From assembly GCA_021324255.1 (NCBI GenBank), contig JAJPJL010000131.1:1-52979 (forward strand): 52,979 nucleotides of DNA, in the 5' to 3' direction. A program made the translations under genes and the position numbers. Of the stretch, positions 34,307 to 42,157 are shown piece by piece. The first letter of the stretch is position 1. Each line of letters begins with the position of its first letter. Below the pieces are notes generated by a model, which saw nothing but the letters and a program-made list of their open reading frames with translations, had not been told where the DNA came from and made no database searches. The stretch is from Bacillota bacterium. GTDB lineage: Bacteria > Sysuimicrobiota > Sysuimicrobiia > Sysuimicrobiales > Segetimicrobiaceae.

Positions 34307-35254
34307 ATGGCCGGATATCTTCTCCGCCGCCTCTTCCAGGCCGCCGTGCTGCTGTGGGTCGTCAGCCTGGTGACGTTCGTGCTGATCCACGCCGCGCCGG
34401 GGGGGCCTGCGATGCTCCAGAACCCGGATCTCAGCCGGGATCAGATCGCGCAGTTTCGCGCCAATCTCGGGCTCGACGATCCGGTCCCGGTGCAGTACCT
34501 GCGGTGGCTCCGTGCCGCGCTCCACGGCGATCTGGGACGCAGCTACAATACCGTGGAGTCGGTCGGGCGCCTGCTCGCGACGCGCCTGCCGAACACGCTG
34601 CTGCTCACCGGCATCGCGCTCGGCCTGTCGCTCGCCGCGGCGATCCCGCTCGGGGTCGCGTGCGCCACGCGCCGCAACACCGCGTTCGACCGCATCATCG
34701 CGGGCACCGCGTTTCTCGGCATCTCCACCCCGGTGTTCTGGCTGGCGATCGTGCTCCTCATCGTGTTCTCGGTGCAGCTCAGGGCGCTGCCCGCCGGCGG
34801 CATGTATCAAGTCGGCGCCGCGTTCTCGCTGGGCGACCGCATCCGCCACCTGCTCATGCCCGTGTTCGTGCTCACGATCGCGAACCTCGCGGAGACCACA
34901 CGCTACACGCGCTCGGCGATGATCGGCGCGCTCGGCGAGGACTACGTGCGGACCGCGCACGCCAAGGGCTTGTCGGGGCCGATCGTGCTGTTCCGCCACG
35001 CCCTGCGCAACGCCCTCATCCCGGTCCTCACGATCGTCGGCGTGTACCTGCCCCGCGCGGTCAGCGCCACCGCCATCACCGAGACGGTGTTCGCGTGGCC
35101 GGGGATCGGCCAGCTCGCCGTGCAATCCACCTTGAGTCGCGACTATCCCGTGCTGGTCGGGGTGACGCTGGCCGTCGCGGTGTTCGCCATCGGCGGCAGC
35201 CTCCTCACGGATCTGGCATACGGGCTGGTCGACCCGCGGATCCGCCTTGGCTAG
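34307..35254 (+). CDS. Peptide ABC transporter permease, DppB type
   Basis: The 315-residue permease has six transmembrane segments and the DppB layout: LLRRLFQAAVLLWVVSLVTF at the N-terminus, a periplasmic loop ending in YNTVESV, and the EAA-type loop ALGEDYVRTAHAKGLSG that docks the ATPase. VFAWPGIGQLAV is typical. It begins 80 bases after the binding-protein gene and is 10 bases from the second permease. Confidence 0.94.
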   Translation: MAGYLLRRLFQAAVLLWVVSLVTFVLIHAAPGGPAMLQNPDLSRDQIAQFRANLGLDDPVPVQYLRWLRAALHGDLGRSYNTVESVGRLLATRLPNTLLLTGIALGLSLAAAIPLGVACATRRNTAFDRIIAGTAFLGISTPVFWLAIVLLIVFSVQLRALPAGGMYQVGAAFSLGDRIRHLLMPVFVLTIANLAETTRYTRSAMIGALGEDYVRTAHAKGLSGPIVLFRHALRNALIPVLTIVGVYLPRAVSATAITETVFAWPGIGQLAVQSTLSRDYPVLVGVTLAVAVFAIGGSLLTDLAYGLVDPRIRLG

Positions 35255-35264
35255 GGCCGCGGGG

Positions 35265-36161
35265 ATGGCCGAGACGGCGTCTCCGCCCCGGCGCGAGGCC
35301 GCCGGCGCGGCCCCGGGTCCTCGCCGTGCCGGATGGCGGCGGTTTCGCGGCAACCGGATGGCGGTGGCGTCCGCCGTGTTCCTGGTGGGCATGTACGTGG
35401 TCGCGGCCGCCGGCCCGCGGATCAGCCCCTACGGGCCGAACGCGGTGGACATCCTGAACACCAACGCCCCGCCCTCGCCGGCGCACTGGCTCGGCACCGA
35501 CGAGAACGGCCGGGATGTGCTCGCGCGCCTCATCGCCGGCGCGGCGACGACGATGACCGTGGGGTTGATCGCGATGGTCATCGCGGTCGGCATCGGCGCC
35601 GCCGTGGGCAGCCTCGCTGGGTATCTCGGCGGGTGGGCGGACACGGTGCTCATGCGGCTCACCGACGGGATGCTGGCCATCCCCTACATCTTCTTGCTGC
35701 TCGTCATCGTCGCGGTCTTCGGCGCCAGCTTCCGCACGATCATCGTCGCCATCGGGGCCATCAGCTGGATGGTCGTCGCGCGCATCGTGCGGGCCGAGGT
35801 GCTCCGCTACCGGGGACTGGACTTTGTCTGCGCCGCGCAGGCGCTCGGGGCCACGCCGGCGCGGATCCTGGCGCGCCACATCATCCCGCAGACGGTGCCG
35901 TCGCTCCTGGTCGCGGCGACCTTCGGCGTCGCGAACGCGATCCTGTTCGAGTCGGCGCTCAGCTATTTCGGCCTCGGCATCCAGCCGCCCCAGGCCAGTT
36001 GGGGCAACATGCTGAGCAACGCCCAGGCGTACGTGTGGGAAAATCCCCGGCTGCCGATCTACCCCGGCTTCCTCATCGTGTGCACCGTGCTCGCCTACAA
36101 CTTCCTCGGCGACGCATTGCGGGACGCGCTGGACCCGCGGTACCGCGAGAGCAACGTGTAA
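35265..36161 (+). CDS. Peptide ABC transporter permease, DppC type
   Basis: The 298-residue permease carries HWLGTDENGRDVLARLIAGA after helix 1, the DppC hallmark, and the EAA loop CAAQALGATPARILARHIIP. ATG 35265 is preferred; a TTG at 35247 overlapping the upstream stop would add six residues. The EAA loops of both permeases are intact, so they need an ATPase made elsewhere. The M28-like peptidase gene follows after 40 bases. Confidence 0.94.
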   Translation: MAETASPPRREAAGAAPGPRRAGWRRFRGNRMAVASAVFLVGMYVVAAAGPRISPYGPNAVDILNTNAPPSPAHWLGTDENGRDVLARLIAGAATTMTVGLIAMVIAVGIGAAVGSLAGYLGGWADTVLMRLTDGMLAIPYIFLLLVIVAVFGASFRTIIVAIGAISWMVVARIVRAEVLRYRGLDFVCAAQALGATPARILARHIIPQTVPSLLVAATFGVANAILFESALSYFGLGIQPPQASWGNMLSNAQAYVWENPRLPIYPGFLIVCTVLAYNFLGDALRDALDPRYRESNV

Positions 36162-36201
36162 CGCAGTCTATTCCGGCACCTCGCGAAAGGAGCGAAACCT
36201 C

Positions 36202-37971
36202 ATGAGCCGTGTGGCAGAGATCACCGCGTGGAGCGACGACGAGCTCGAGCGCCGGGTGCTCGACGCGGTGTCGCTCAGGACGCCGTGGCGGGTGGTCGAG
36301 CAGTTCGCCGCGCTCACCCGCCTGTCCGGGTCCGCGGAGGAGCGGCGCGCGTTCGACCTGCTGGCCGGGCAGCTCGAGCGGTTCGGCGTGCCGTACCGCC
36401 TGCACGAACCCGTGTGCTTCATCTCCATTCCGGGGCCGTCGAGCGTCCGGTGCAACGGCACGGCGTACCGCGCGAAGACGCCGGCGATGTCCGTGTCGAC
36501 CGGCGGCGAGGAAATCTCGGGCGAGCTGGTGTACGTGCCCGGCGTCACGGGCGAGAGCGCCGGCGACGTCTTTTCGGCCGGCGTGGAGATCGATCGGGCG
36601 CGGGCCGCCGGCAAGGTCGTCGTTACCGAGGGGATGGCGTCGCCGGGCAAGGTCAAGGACCTGATGGCGGCCGGCGCGCTCGCCGGGATTTTCGTCAACC
36701 CCGGCCAGAACATTCACGAGGGGATCTGCACGACGATTTGGGGCACCCCCGACCTCGACTCGGCGGCCCGGCAGCCGACGATTCCGGTCGTCGCGGTCAA
36801 CCACGCCGACGGACAGGCGCTGATCCGGGAGGCCGAGCGGGCCGGCCGGGTGGCGATCGCCACCCGGCTCGACACGGGGTGGCGGCCGATTCCCGTGCTC
36901 GTGGCGGAGATCCCGGGGCGGCGGGTTGCCGATGAGTTCGTCCTGCTGCACGGGCACCTCGATGGGTGGCACTACGGCGTCGGCGACAACGCGACGGGCA
37001 ACGCGGCGCTGCTCGAGTTGGCCCGCGTGTTCTGGAAACACCGCCGCCGGCTCGCCCGCACGCTGCGCATCGCGTGGTGGTCCGGCCACTCGCACGGCCG
37101 CTACGCCGGCTCGACGTGGTACGCGGACGTCAACGCGATCGAGCTGGCCCGGTCGTGCGTCGCGCAGGTCAACTGCGATTCACCCGGCTGCCGCTGGGCG
37201 ACGACGTACGATCACCTGACCGCCATGAGCGAGACCGTGCCGCTCGTCGACGCCGCGATTCGCGCCACGACGGGCCTGACGCCGAGCCCCGAACGGCCGC
37301 CGCGCGCCGGAGACTACTCGTTCAACGGCATCGGCATTTCGTCGTTCTTCATGCTGAGCTCCACGATGGCGGAAGCCGACCGCAGGGCGAAGGGCTACTA
37401 CGCCGTGGGCGGGTGCGGCGGCAACATCGCCTGGCACACGGAGGACGACGTGATGGAGATCGCGGACAAGGACAATCTGCTCCGCGACATGCGCGTGTAC
37501 GCCGCGTCGCTGCTGCGCGTCCTCAACGCGCCGCTCCACCCGCTGGACTGGACGCGCACGACCGCCGAGTTCCGCGCGACGCTGTCGGACTACGAGCGGG
37601 CCGCCGGTGGCCGGATCTCCTTCGATCCGGCGCGGGCGGCGCTGGACAGGCTGGAGGCCGCGCTCGACGCGTGGTACGCGAAGGCGCCGTCGCGCGGCAC
37701 GGCCCGGACCGCCTCCGTCAAACGCTTCAACGCGGTGCAGCGCCGGCTCGGGCGTCTCTTGATCCCGGTCAACTACAGCCGCATGCCGCCGTTCTGGCAC
37801 GATCCCGCGGTCAACGTCCCCCCGCTGCCGGACCTGGCGCCCGCGGCGGGCCTGGCCCGCGCCGCGGGGGACGACGCCCGCGAAGGCACGCTGCGGGCGC
37901 ATCTCACGCGGGGGCAGAACCGGCTCGTGTGGGCGCTGGAACAGGCCCGCGAGATCGCCGGCGGCGCCTGA
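36202..37971 (+). CDS. M28-like metallopeptidase with PA domain, altered catalytic glutamate motif
   Basis: The 589-residue protein resembles the glutamate carboxypeptidase II/M28 group: a PA-type insert (about 95-225), then the zinc-site LLHGHLDGWHYGVGDNATGN (H252, D254, D262) and a last zinc histidine H412 in AWHTEDD. Where M28 enzymes have W-S-A-E-E, this one reads W293-S-G-H-S-H-G-R-Y-A-G-S, so the usual general-base Glu and bridging Glu are missing. It has no signal peptide. AAAGGAG precedes ATG 36202. As last gene of the transporter unit, it probably processes imported peptides, but its chemistry may differ from ordinary M28. Confidence 0.82.
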   Translation: MSRVAEITAWSDDELERRVLDAVSLRTPWRVVEQFAALTRLSGSAEERRAFDLLAGQLERFGVPYRLHEPVCFISIPGPSSVRCNGTAYRAKTPAMSVSTGGEEISGELVYVPGVTGESAGDVFSAGVEIDRARAAGKVVVTEGMASPGKVKDLMAAGALAGIFVNPGQNIHEGICTTIWGTPDLDSAARQPTIPVVAVNHADGQALIREAERAGRVAIATRLDTGWRPIPVLVAEIPGRRVADEFVLLHGHLDGWHYGVGDNATGNAALLELARVFWKHRRRLARTLRIAWWSGHSHGRYAGSTWYADVNAIELARSCVAQVNCDSPGCRWATTYDHLTAMSETVPLVDAAIRATTGLTPSPERPPRAGDYSFNGIGISSFFMLSSTMAEADRRAKGYYAVGGCGGNIAWHTEDDVMEIADKDNLLRDMRVYAASLLRVLNAPLHPLDWTRTTAEFRATLSDYERAAGGRISFDPARAALDRLEAALDAWYAKAPSRGTARTASVKRFNAVQRRLGRLLIPVNYSRMPPFWHDPAVNVPPLPDLAPAAGLARAAGDDAREGTLRAHLTRGQNRLVWALEQAREIAGGA

Positions 37972-38085
37972 GGGAGCGCGGGCCGGCGCACGCTGCCCGG
38001 CGTGAGGCGGCCTCGCGCGTCGCGGAGCGCTGCCCGGTGTGCGGGTTGCCTGCCGTGCCGGGGCGGATCGTTCGCTCGCGCGGGG

Positions 38086-39201
38086 CTACCCGCGTCCCGG
38101 AAACGTCTCCCTGCGCAGCGTGTACTTGTCCACGAGCGGCTCCACCACGGTGACGCCGAGCCCGGGACCCGACGGGACGTCCACCGTGCCGTCCGGGTTC
38201 ACCTCGAACCACGGATCGATGATATCCTCGTGAAAGTAGCGCCGGCTGGCGCCCAGGTCGGCGGGGAGCGTGAAGTTCGGCAGCGCCGCGAGCGCCACGT
38301 TCGCCGCGCGGCCCACGCCCGTTTCCAGAAACCCGCCGCACCAGACCGGCGCGCCGCGCGCCTGGCAGAGATCGTGGCAGCGGACCGCCGCGTCCAGACC
38401 GCCCATGCGCGCCGCCTTGATGTTGATGATGCGGCACGCGCCGATGTCCAGCGCTTTCCGCGCGTCGTCGGGCGAGCAGATCGACTCATCCAGGCAGAGC
38501 GGGGTGCGAAGCTCCCGCTGCAGGGCGGCGTGGTCGATGATATCGTCGTGGTCCAGGGGCTGCTCGATCATGAGCAGATCGTAGGCGTCGAGCGACCGCA
38601 GATGCTCGGTGTCCGCGAGCGTGTAGGACGTGTTCGCGTCCACCTGCAGGCCGATGGCGCCGAACCGCCCGCGGATCGCCTCCACGACGGCCAGGTCGAA
38701 CCCCGGCTTGATCTTGATCTTGATGCGCCGGTAGCCTTGCGCCAGCCAGGTCTCGACGCGCCGCAACACCCCGTCCACGGTAGGCTCGATGCCGACGCTC
38801 ATCCCGACCGCCACGCGTGTGCGCGTGGCGCCGAGCGCCTGCGCGAGGGAGAGGCCCCGGGACTGCGCGTACACGTCCCATGCCGCGGCCTCGAGGCCCG
38901 CCTTGGCGAGGTAGTTTCGGCGGATCGGCCGGAGCCACGCGGCGAGCTCGCGAGCGTCGGAAAAGTCGCGGCCGAGCACGCGAGGGACGGCGAAGTCTCG
39001 GAGAATCGACCAGGCGGTGTCAACCGTTTCTTCCTTATAATACGGCCTGGCCGTCACCGGCGACTCGCCCCATCCCACGAGACCCCCGGCCCAGATGCGG
39101 ACGAGGAGACAATCCTTGGCGTCCTCTCGATCCACCGAGGTCTCAAAGGGAAAGACATACGGCATCTGCAGCCGGCGCAGCTCGACGCGCTCGATCTTCA
39201 C
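38086..39201 (-). CDS. Enolase-superfamily N-acylamino acid racemase / MenC-like protein
   Basis: The 371-residue protein has an N-terminal capping domain and an enolase barrel. Catalytic lysines fall at K163 (RIKIKIKPG) and K262 (INIKAARMGG), and metal ligands at D188 (QVDANTSY), E213 (MIEQPL) and D238 (CLDES). The layout is that of N-succinylamino acid racemase/o-succinylbenzoate synthase enzymes. No menaquinone genes are near, while a COG3375-like GNAT gene overlaps directly upstream, which favours amino acid racemization. GTG 39201 overlaps the GNAT stop (GTGA). Confidence 0.9.
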   Translation of the reverse strand: MKIERVELRRLQMPYVFPFETSVDREDAKDCLLVRIWAGGLVGWGESPVTARPYYKEETVDTAWSILRDFAVPRVLGRDFSDARELAAWLRPIRRNYLAKAGLEAAAWDVYAQSRGLSLAQALGATRTRVAVGMSVGIEPTVDGVLRRVETWLAQGYRRIKIKIKPGFDLAVVEAIRGRFGAIGLQVDANTSYTLADTEHLRSLDAYDLLMIEQPLDHDDIIDHAALQRELRTPLCLDESICSPDDARKALDIGACRIINIKAARMGGLDAAVRCHDLCQARGAPVWCGGFLETGVGRAANVALAALPNFTLPADLGASRRYFHEDIIDPWFEVNPDGTVDVPSGPGLGVTVVEPLVDKYTLRRETFPGRG

Positions 39202-40097
39202 GGCGTGCCTCCCTGGGCGTCGACGACGTACGCGATGCGCGGCCCCGGGGCGCCCGCCGCACGGATGACGGCGGTGGCGGCGTATCCCCGCGCAAAGTAG
39301 TGCCGGAACACGCCGCGGGTGGCCTCCCGCCAGCGCAGCGCCGTTTGCGGCCGCTCGGCTTTGAGGCAGCCGAGATCCGGCGGGATCGCCACCAACAGGC
39401 GCGCGTCCGAACGTGAGAGGTCCGGCGCCGCGGGCTCCATGGCCCACGCGCCCGCGTCGCCCTCGGGCGCGGCGGCGGCGAGGGCCCACGGGAGGTCCTC
39501 CGCGCGCGGCGCGGGCGGCGCGCCGCCGGAGAGCCTGGCGAGCACCCGCGGCGAGCGAAGCCACCAGTCCACCTCGAACCGGTCGCTCGGGAGTCCGCGG
39601 TTGATCGCGTCCGTCATGGGGCCGTAGTAGTCGACGTAGTATCGCGACGCGACGACGCCCAGCCGGTCGAAGTTGAAGCGGGCGTTGCGCGCCTGCAACG
39701 GATCATAGGTCCAGACGATGCGCTCGACGCCCGCGTCGATCGCAGCCTCGCGCTGGGCCCACTTCAGGCAGGCCCCCAGTCCGGCGCTCTGATGCGCCGG
39801 CAGCACGCCCAGCATGTGCGAGTACCACAGCGGCCCGTCCGCACGCCGTCCCGGAAACGCGTAGGCGAAGCCTACCAGCTCGCCGTCCTCGTGGAACGCG
39901 CCCAGCACCTGGCCGCCTGCGGAGATCGCGGCGACGAGCTGGGCAAGCGGGACGATCTCGTCGGCGCCCATGCCCCACACGGCGGCCTGCAGGGCTTCGC
40001 ATCGCCGGAGGGTTGAGGGGTCGGTGATGGGGCGGATGGCGTAACCGGCCGGCGGGTCCGGTGGGGGCGGGGCGGGCGCAGGGCGGCGGTCATCCAA
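39198..40097 (-). CDS. GNAT acyltransferase, COG3375-like
   Basis: From TTG 40097 the protein has 299 residues. A GNAT fold is seen at YAIRPITDPSTLRRCEALQ, FAYAFPGRR, LWYSHMLGVLPAHQSAGLGACLKWAQRE (acyl-CoA binding loop in AHQSAGLGACL) and the strongly conserved IVWTYDPLQARNARFNFDRLG, which is characteristic of the predicted acetyltransferases encoded next to N-succinylamino acid racemases. In Geobacillus such an enzyme was reported to succinylate D-amino acids. The start overlaps the M42 stop by eight bases; no better start exists. Confidence 0.87.
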   Translation of the reverse strand: MDDRRPAPAPPPPDPPAGYAIRPITDPSTLRRCEALQAAVWGMGADEIVPLAQLVAAISAGGQVLGAFHEDGELVGFAYAFPGRRADGPLWYSHMLGVLPAHQSAGLGACLKWAQREAAIDAGVERIVWTYDPLQARNARFNFDRLGVVASRYYVDYYGPMTDAINRGLPSDRFEVDWWLRSPRVLARLSGGAPPAPRAEDLPWALAAAAPEGDAGAWAMEPAAPDLSRSDARLLVAIPPDLGCLKAERPQTALRWREATRGVFRHYFARGYAATAVIRAAGAPGPRIAYVVDAQGGTP

Positions 40098-41142
40098 GGA
40101 GCGTGTGCGCCTCCTCGACGAACGCGGTGACGAGCCTGACCGCGTCCTCCACGTCGCGCGTGCGGAGCAGGCTGAGCGGCGTGTGAATGTACCGGCACGG
40201 CACCGAGACGCCGCCGGCGAGCACGCCGGCGCGGTTGAGATGGATCGCCCCCGCGTCGGTGCCGCCGTAGAGCGGCGTCTTGAGCTGGTACGGGATACCG
40301 CGTGATGCGGCGATGCGCTCGAGCGCACGGACCAGGTGCGGCCGCACGATGATCGAGCGGTCCGCTACCGAGATCGCGGGACCGCCGCCCATCCGGGTGA
40401 CCTGCCGGGCGCCGGCGACGCCCGGCACGTCCGCGGCGACGGTGCCCTCGATCGCGAGCGCGATGACGGGGTCGAGCTGGTACGCCGCCGTGCGCGCGCC
40501 GCGCAGCCCGACTTCCTCCGACACCGCAAACGCGCAGGCCACGGTCATCTCCGGCGTGCGGGAGCGGAGCGCCGCGAGCACCTGCACGAGCACCGCGCAC
40601 CCGACGCGATCGTCGAGCGCCTTGCCGAGCACGTGACCGTCCGGCCACCGTTCGAAGGGGTACGCGAGCGTGGCGGGGTCCCCGACGCGGACGCCGCGCG
40701 CGGCTACGGCCGCCGCCGAGTCGGCGCCGATGTCGATGAACAGCGACTCCGCGGGCAACGGCTTCGCGCGTTCCTCTGTGCTGAGGAGGTGCGGCGGCAG
40801 CGTGCCAATCACGCCGCGGTGCAGGGTGCCGTCCTGGGCGCGGACCGTCACGGCCTGCGCCGGGAGAATGCGGGCGTCCCAGCCGCCGATCGTGGCGAAG
40901 CGGAGAAATCCCGCGTCCTCGACGTGGTTGACGATCATGCCGATCTCGTCCATGTGCGCGTCGAGCATCAGGACGGGCGCCGTGCGGCCGCGGCGGACGG
41001 CGATCAGGTTGCCGAGCGCATCCGTCCGGACCTCGTCCGCAAGCCCGGCGACCAGGGGGTGGAGCACCCGGCGCACGTCGTCTTCAAAGCCGGACACCCC
41101 AAACGCGTTGGACAGCGATTCCAGTAGCGTGACCGTATCCAT
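40090..41142 (-). CDS. M42-family aminopeptidase (cellulase M/FrvX type)
   Basis: The 350-residue enzyme has the two-metal site of M42: H63 and D65 in DAHMDEIG, KALDDRVGC, the catalytic pair in VSEEVGLRGA, and YIHTPLS near the end. Family members are large tetrahedral aminopeptidases that trim short peptides; some hydrolyse N-acyl groups. It is the first gene of the minus unit M42–GNAT–racemase. In this context it may supply the hydrolytic step of N-acylamino acid turnover or simply degrade peptides. Confidence 0.92.
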   Translation of the reverse strand: MDTVTLLESLSNAFGVSGFEDDVRRVLHPLVAGLADEVRTDALGNLIAVRRGRTAPVLMLDAHMDEIGMIVNHVEDAGFLRFATIGGWDARILPAQAVTVRAQDGTLHRGVIGTLPPHLLSTEERAKPLPAESLFIDIGADSAAAVAARGVRVGDPATLAYPFERWPDGHVLGKALDDRVGCAVLVQVLAALRSRTPEMTVACAFAVSEEVGLRGARTAAYQLDPVIALAIEGTVAADVPGVAGARQVTRMGGGPAISVADRSIIVRPHLVRALERIAASRGIPYQLKTPLYGGTDAGAIHLNRAGVLAGGVSVPCRYIHTPLSLLRTRDVEDAVRLVTAFVEEAHTLLG

Positions 41143-41367
41143 CCGGGCTCCTCGTGCCGGCGTTGGTGGCGCGTCAACTCTTCCGTTCCGCGTCGCCCCG
41201 ATCCTGTGCGTGGCTCTGTGGAGTTTAATAATGATAAACTATGGCAGTTTCGAGCCGGGACACCGCGGGCGACCCATCCCAGGAAGCCGAAGCGCCAAAG
41301 ATCCATCGGCGTCCATCACGGGGCCAAGCCGCAAGGCATCATCTATCCGCCTAACATAGGATGGGAG

Positions 41368-41403
41368 GTTAATGGGATCCCGGCCGGGGTCCCGGGCGTT
41401 AAC
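41368..41403. repeat. Inverted repeat upstream of the peroxiredoxin promoter
   Basis: GTTAA (41368-41372) and TTAAC (41399-41403) flank GGGATCCC/GGGGTCCC, which pair around GGCC. The element ends 27 bases before the -10 box, where an operator or activator site would lie. As RNA it would form an eight-pair hairpin with one G-U. Confidence 0.45.
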
Positions 41404-41430
41404 ATCATCGTGAGAGACCGCTCGCGATAG

Positions 41431-41436
41431 TATACT
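41431..41436 (+). promoter_or_regulatory. -10 box of the peroxiredoxin promoter
   Basis: TATACT at 41431-41436 with a weak TCGTGA-like -35 at 17 bases. The leader to ATG 41565 would be about 120 bases. A GGAGGAGG at 41437-41444 is not followed by a usable start codon. Confidence 0.4.
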
Positions 41437-41564
41437 GGAGGAGGTAACTCTCCGTCCGATGCGGGCAGAATTTCGCCCCGCGTTCCGAGTCCCGGGCTTC
41501 GTTCCGGCGCGTCTTCGAGCAGCCAGACACGTCAGGTCAACGTCGGCGTAGAGGAGGGGAGCAC

Positions 41565-42035
41565 ATGTCGGTGATGGTGGGGCAGCAGGCGCCCGATGCC
41601 GTGCTGGTCAATGGCGAACGGAAGGCGGTCCGCATCAGCGAGTTGCGCGGCAAGCCAACGGTGCTGGCGTTCTTTCCCGCCGCGTTCACGGGGACGTGCA
41701 CCAGGGAGATGTGCCGATTTCGAGACGACCTGAGCCGGTTCAACAGCCTGCGCGCGCAGGTCGTCGGGATCAGCGCGGACACGCCGTTTGTGCTCGGCGA
41801 GTTCGCGAAGCAGCATCAGCTGACGTTTCCGCTGCTCAGCGACTTCAATCACCAAGCGATGAGAGCGTTCGGCGTCTATGACGAGAACTTCCTCGGGCTG
41901 CTCGACGGGATCGCCAGGCGGTCGGTATTCGTGCTGGACCGGGACGGCAAGGTCGTCTACACGTGGCTGTCCGACGCGCCCGGGCAGGAGCCGCCGTACG
42001 ATGCCGTGCAGGCCGCGGTCGAGAAGCTGAGCTAG
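41565..42035 (+). CDS. Peroxiredoxin, AhpE/BCP-like
   Basis: This thiol peroxidase of 156 residues reduces hydrogen peroxide or organic peroxides. The active site is FPAAFTGTCTREMCRFRDD: the peroxidatic cysteine is in GTCT within the P-x3-T-x2-C motif, and a second Cys five residues later could resolve it. Length and the DRDGKVVYTWLSD segment fit the AhpE group. ATG 41565 has GAGGAGGGG upstream. Single gene, followed by a strong hairpin. Confidence 0.93.
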   Translation: MSVMVGQQAPDAVLVNGERKAVRISELRGKPTVLAFFPAAFTGTCTREMCRFRDDLSRFNSLRAQVVGISADTPFVLGEFAKQHQLTFPLLSDFNHQAMRAFGVYDENFLGLLDGIARRSVFVLDRDGKVVYTWLSDAPGQEPPYDAVQAAVEKLS

Positions 42036-42040
42036 CCGGC

Positions 42041-42070
42041 GGCCCGGCGCGGGTGGCGCGCGCCCGGGCC
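42041..42070 (+). terminator. Hairpin downstream of the peroxiredoxin gene
   Basis: GGCCCGG 42041-42047 pairs with CCGGGCC 42064-42070, and inner CGCG arms extend the stem around GGTGG. It begins six bases after the stop codon; no T-run. Confidence 0.45.
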
Positions 42071-42157
42071 CTGCCTTCACATGAGGAGCGCCGCGCCGGC
42101 CGGCGGCACGGCGGATCGATGCCAACCGTCATGCGCGGCCAGGAGAGGAGTCCCGGG

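Larger units (their letters stand above)
41143..41564. other. 422-base divergent intergenic region with AT-rich island and inverted repeat
   Basis: The region separates the M42 operon (minus) from the peroxiredoxin gene (plus). An AT-rich patch (about 41220-41245, including GTTTA and TAAAC arms) stands out against GC-rich surroundings and may hold the M42 promoter. An inverted repeat lies at 41368-41403 and a peroxiredoxin promoter at 41431-41436. The open frame 41206-41430 has no ribosome site and no recognisable pattern, so I do not call a gene. Confidence 0.6.

Noticed and set aside
37972-38085. Two near-identical GCTGCCCGG(C/T)GTG stretches between convergent genes
   Set aside because: Only two short copies in GC-rich sequence; too little to call a repeat family or terminator.
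38086-39201. MenC role in menaquinone synthesis
   Set aside because: No other menaquinone gene is nearby and the overlapping GNAT gene fits amino acid racemization better; not fully excluded.
41206-41430. 74-codon frame upstream of peroxiredoxin
   Set aside because: No ribosome site, no recognisable motif, and it runs through an inverted repeat and promoter region.
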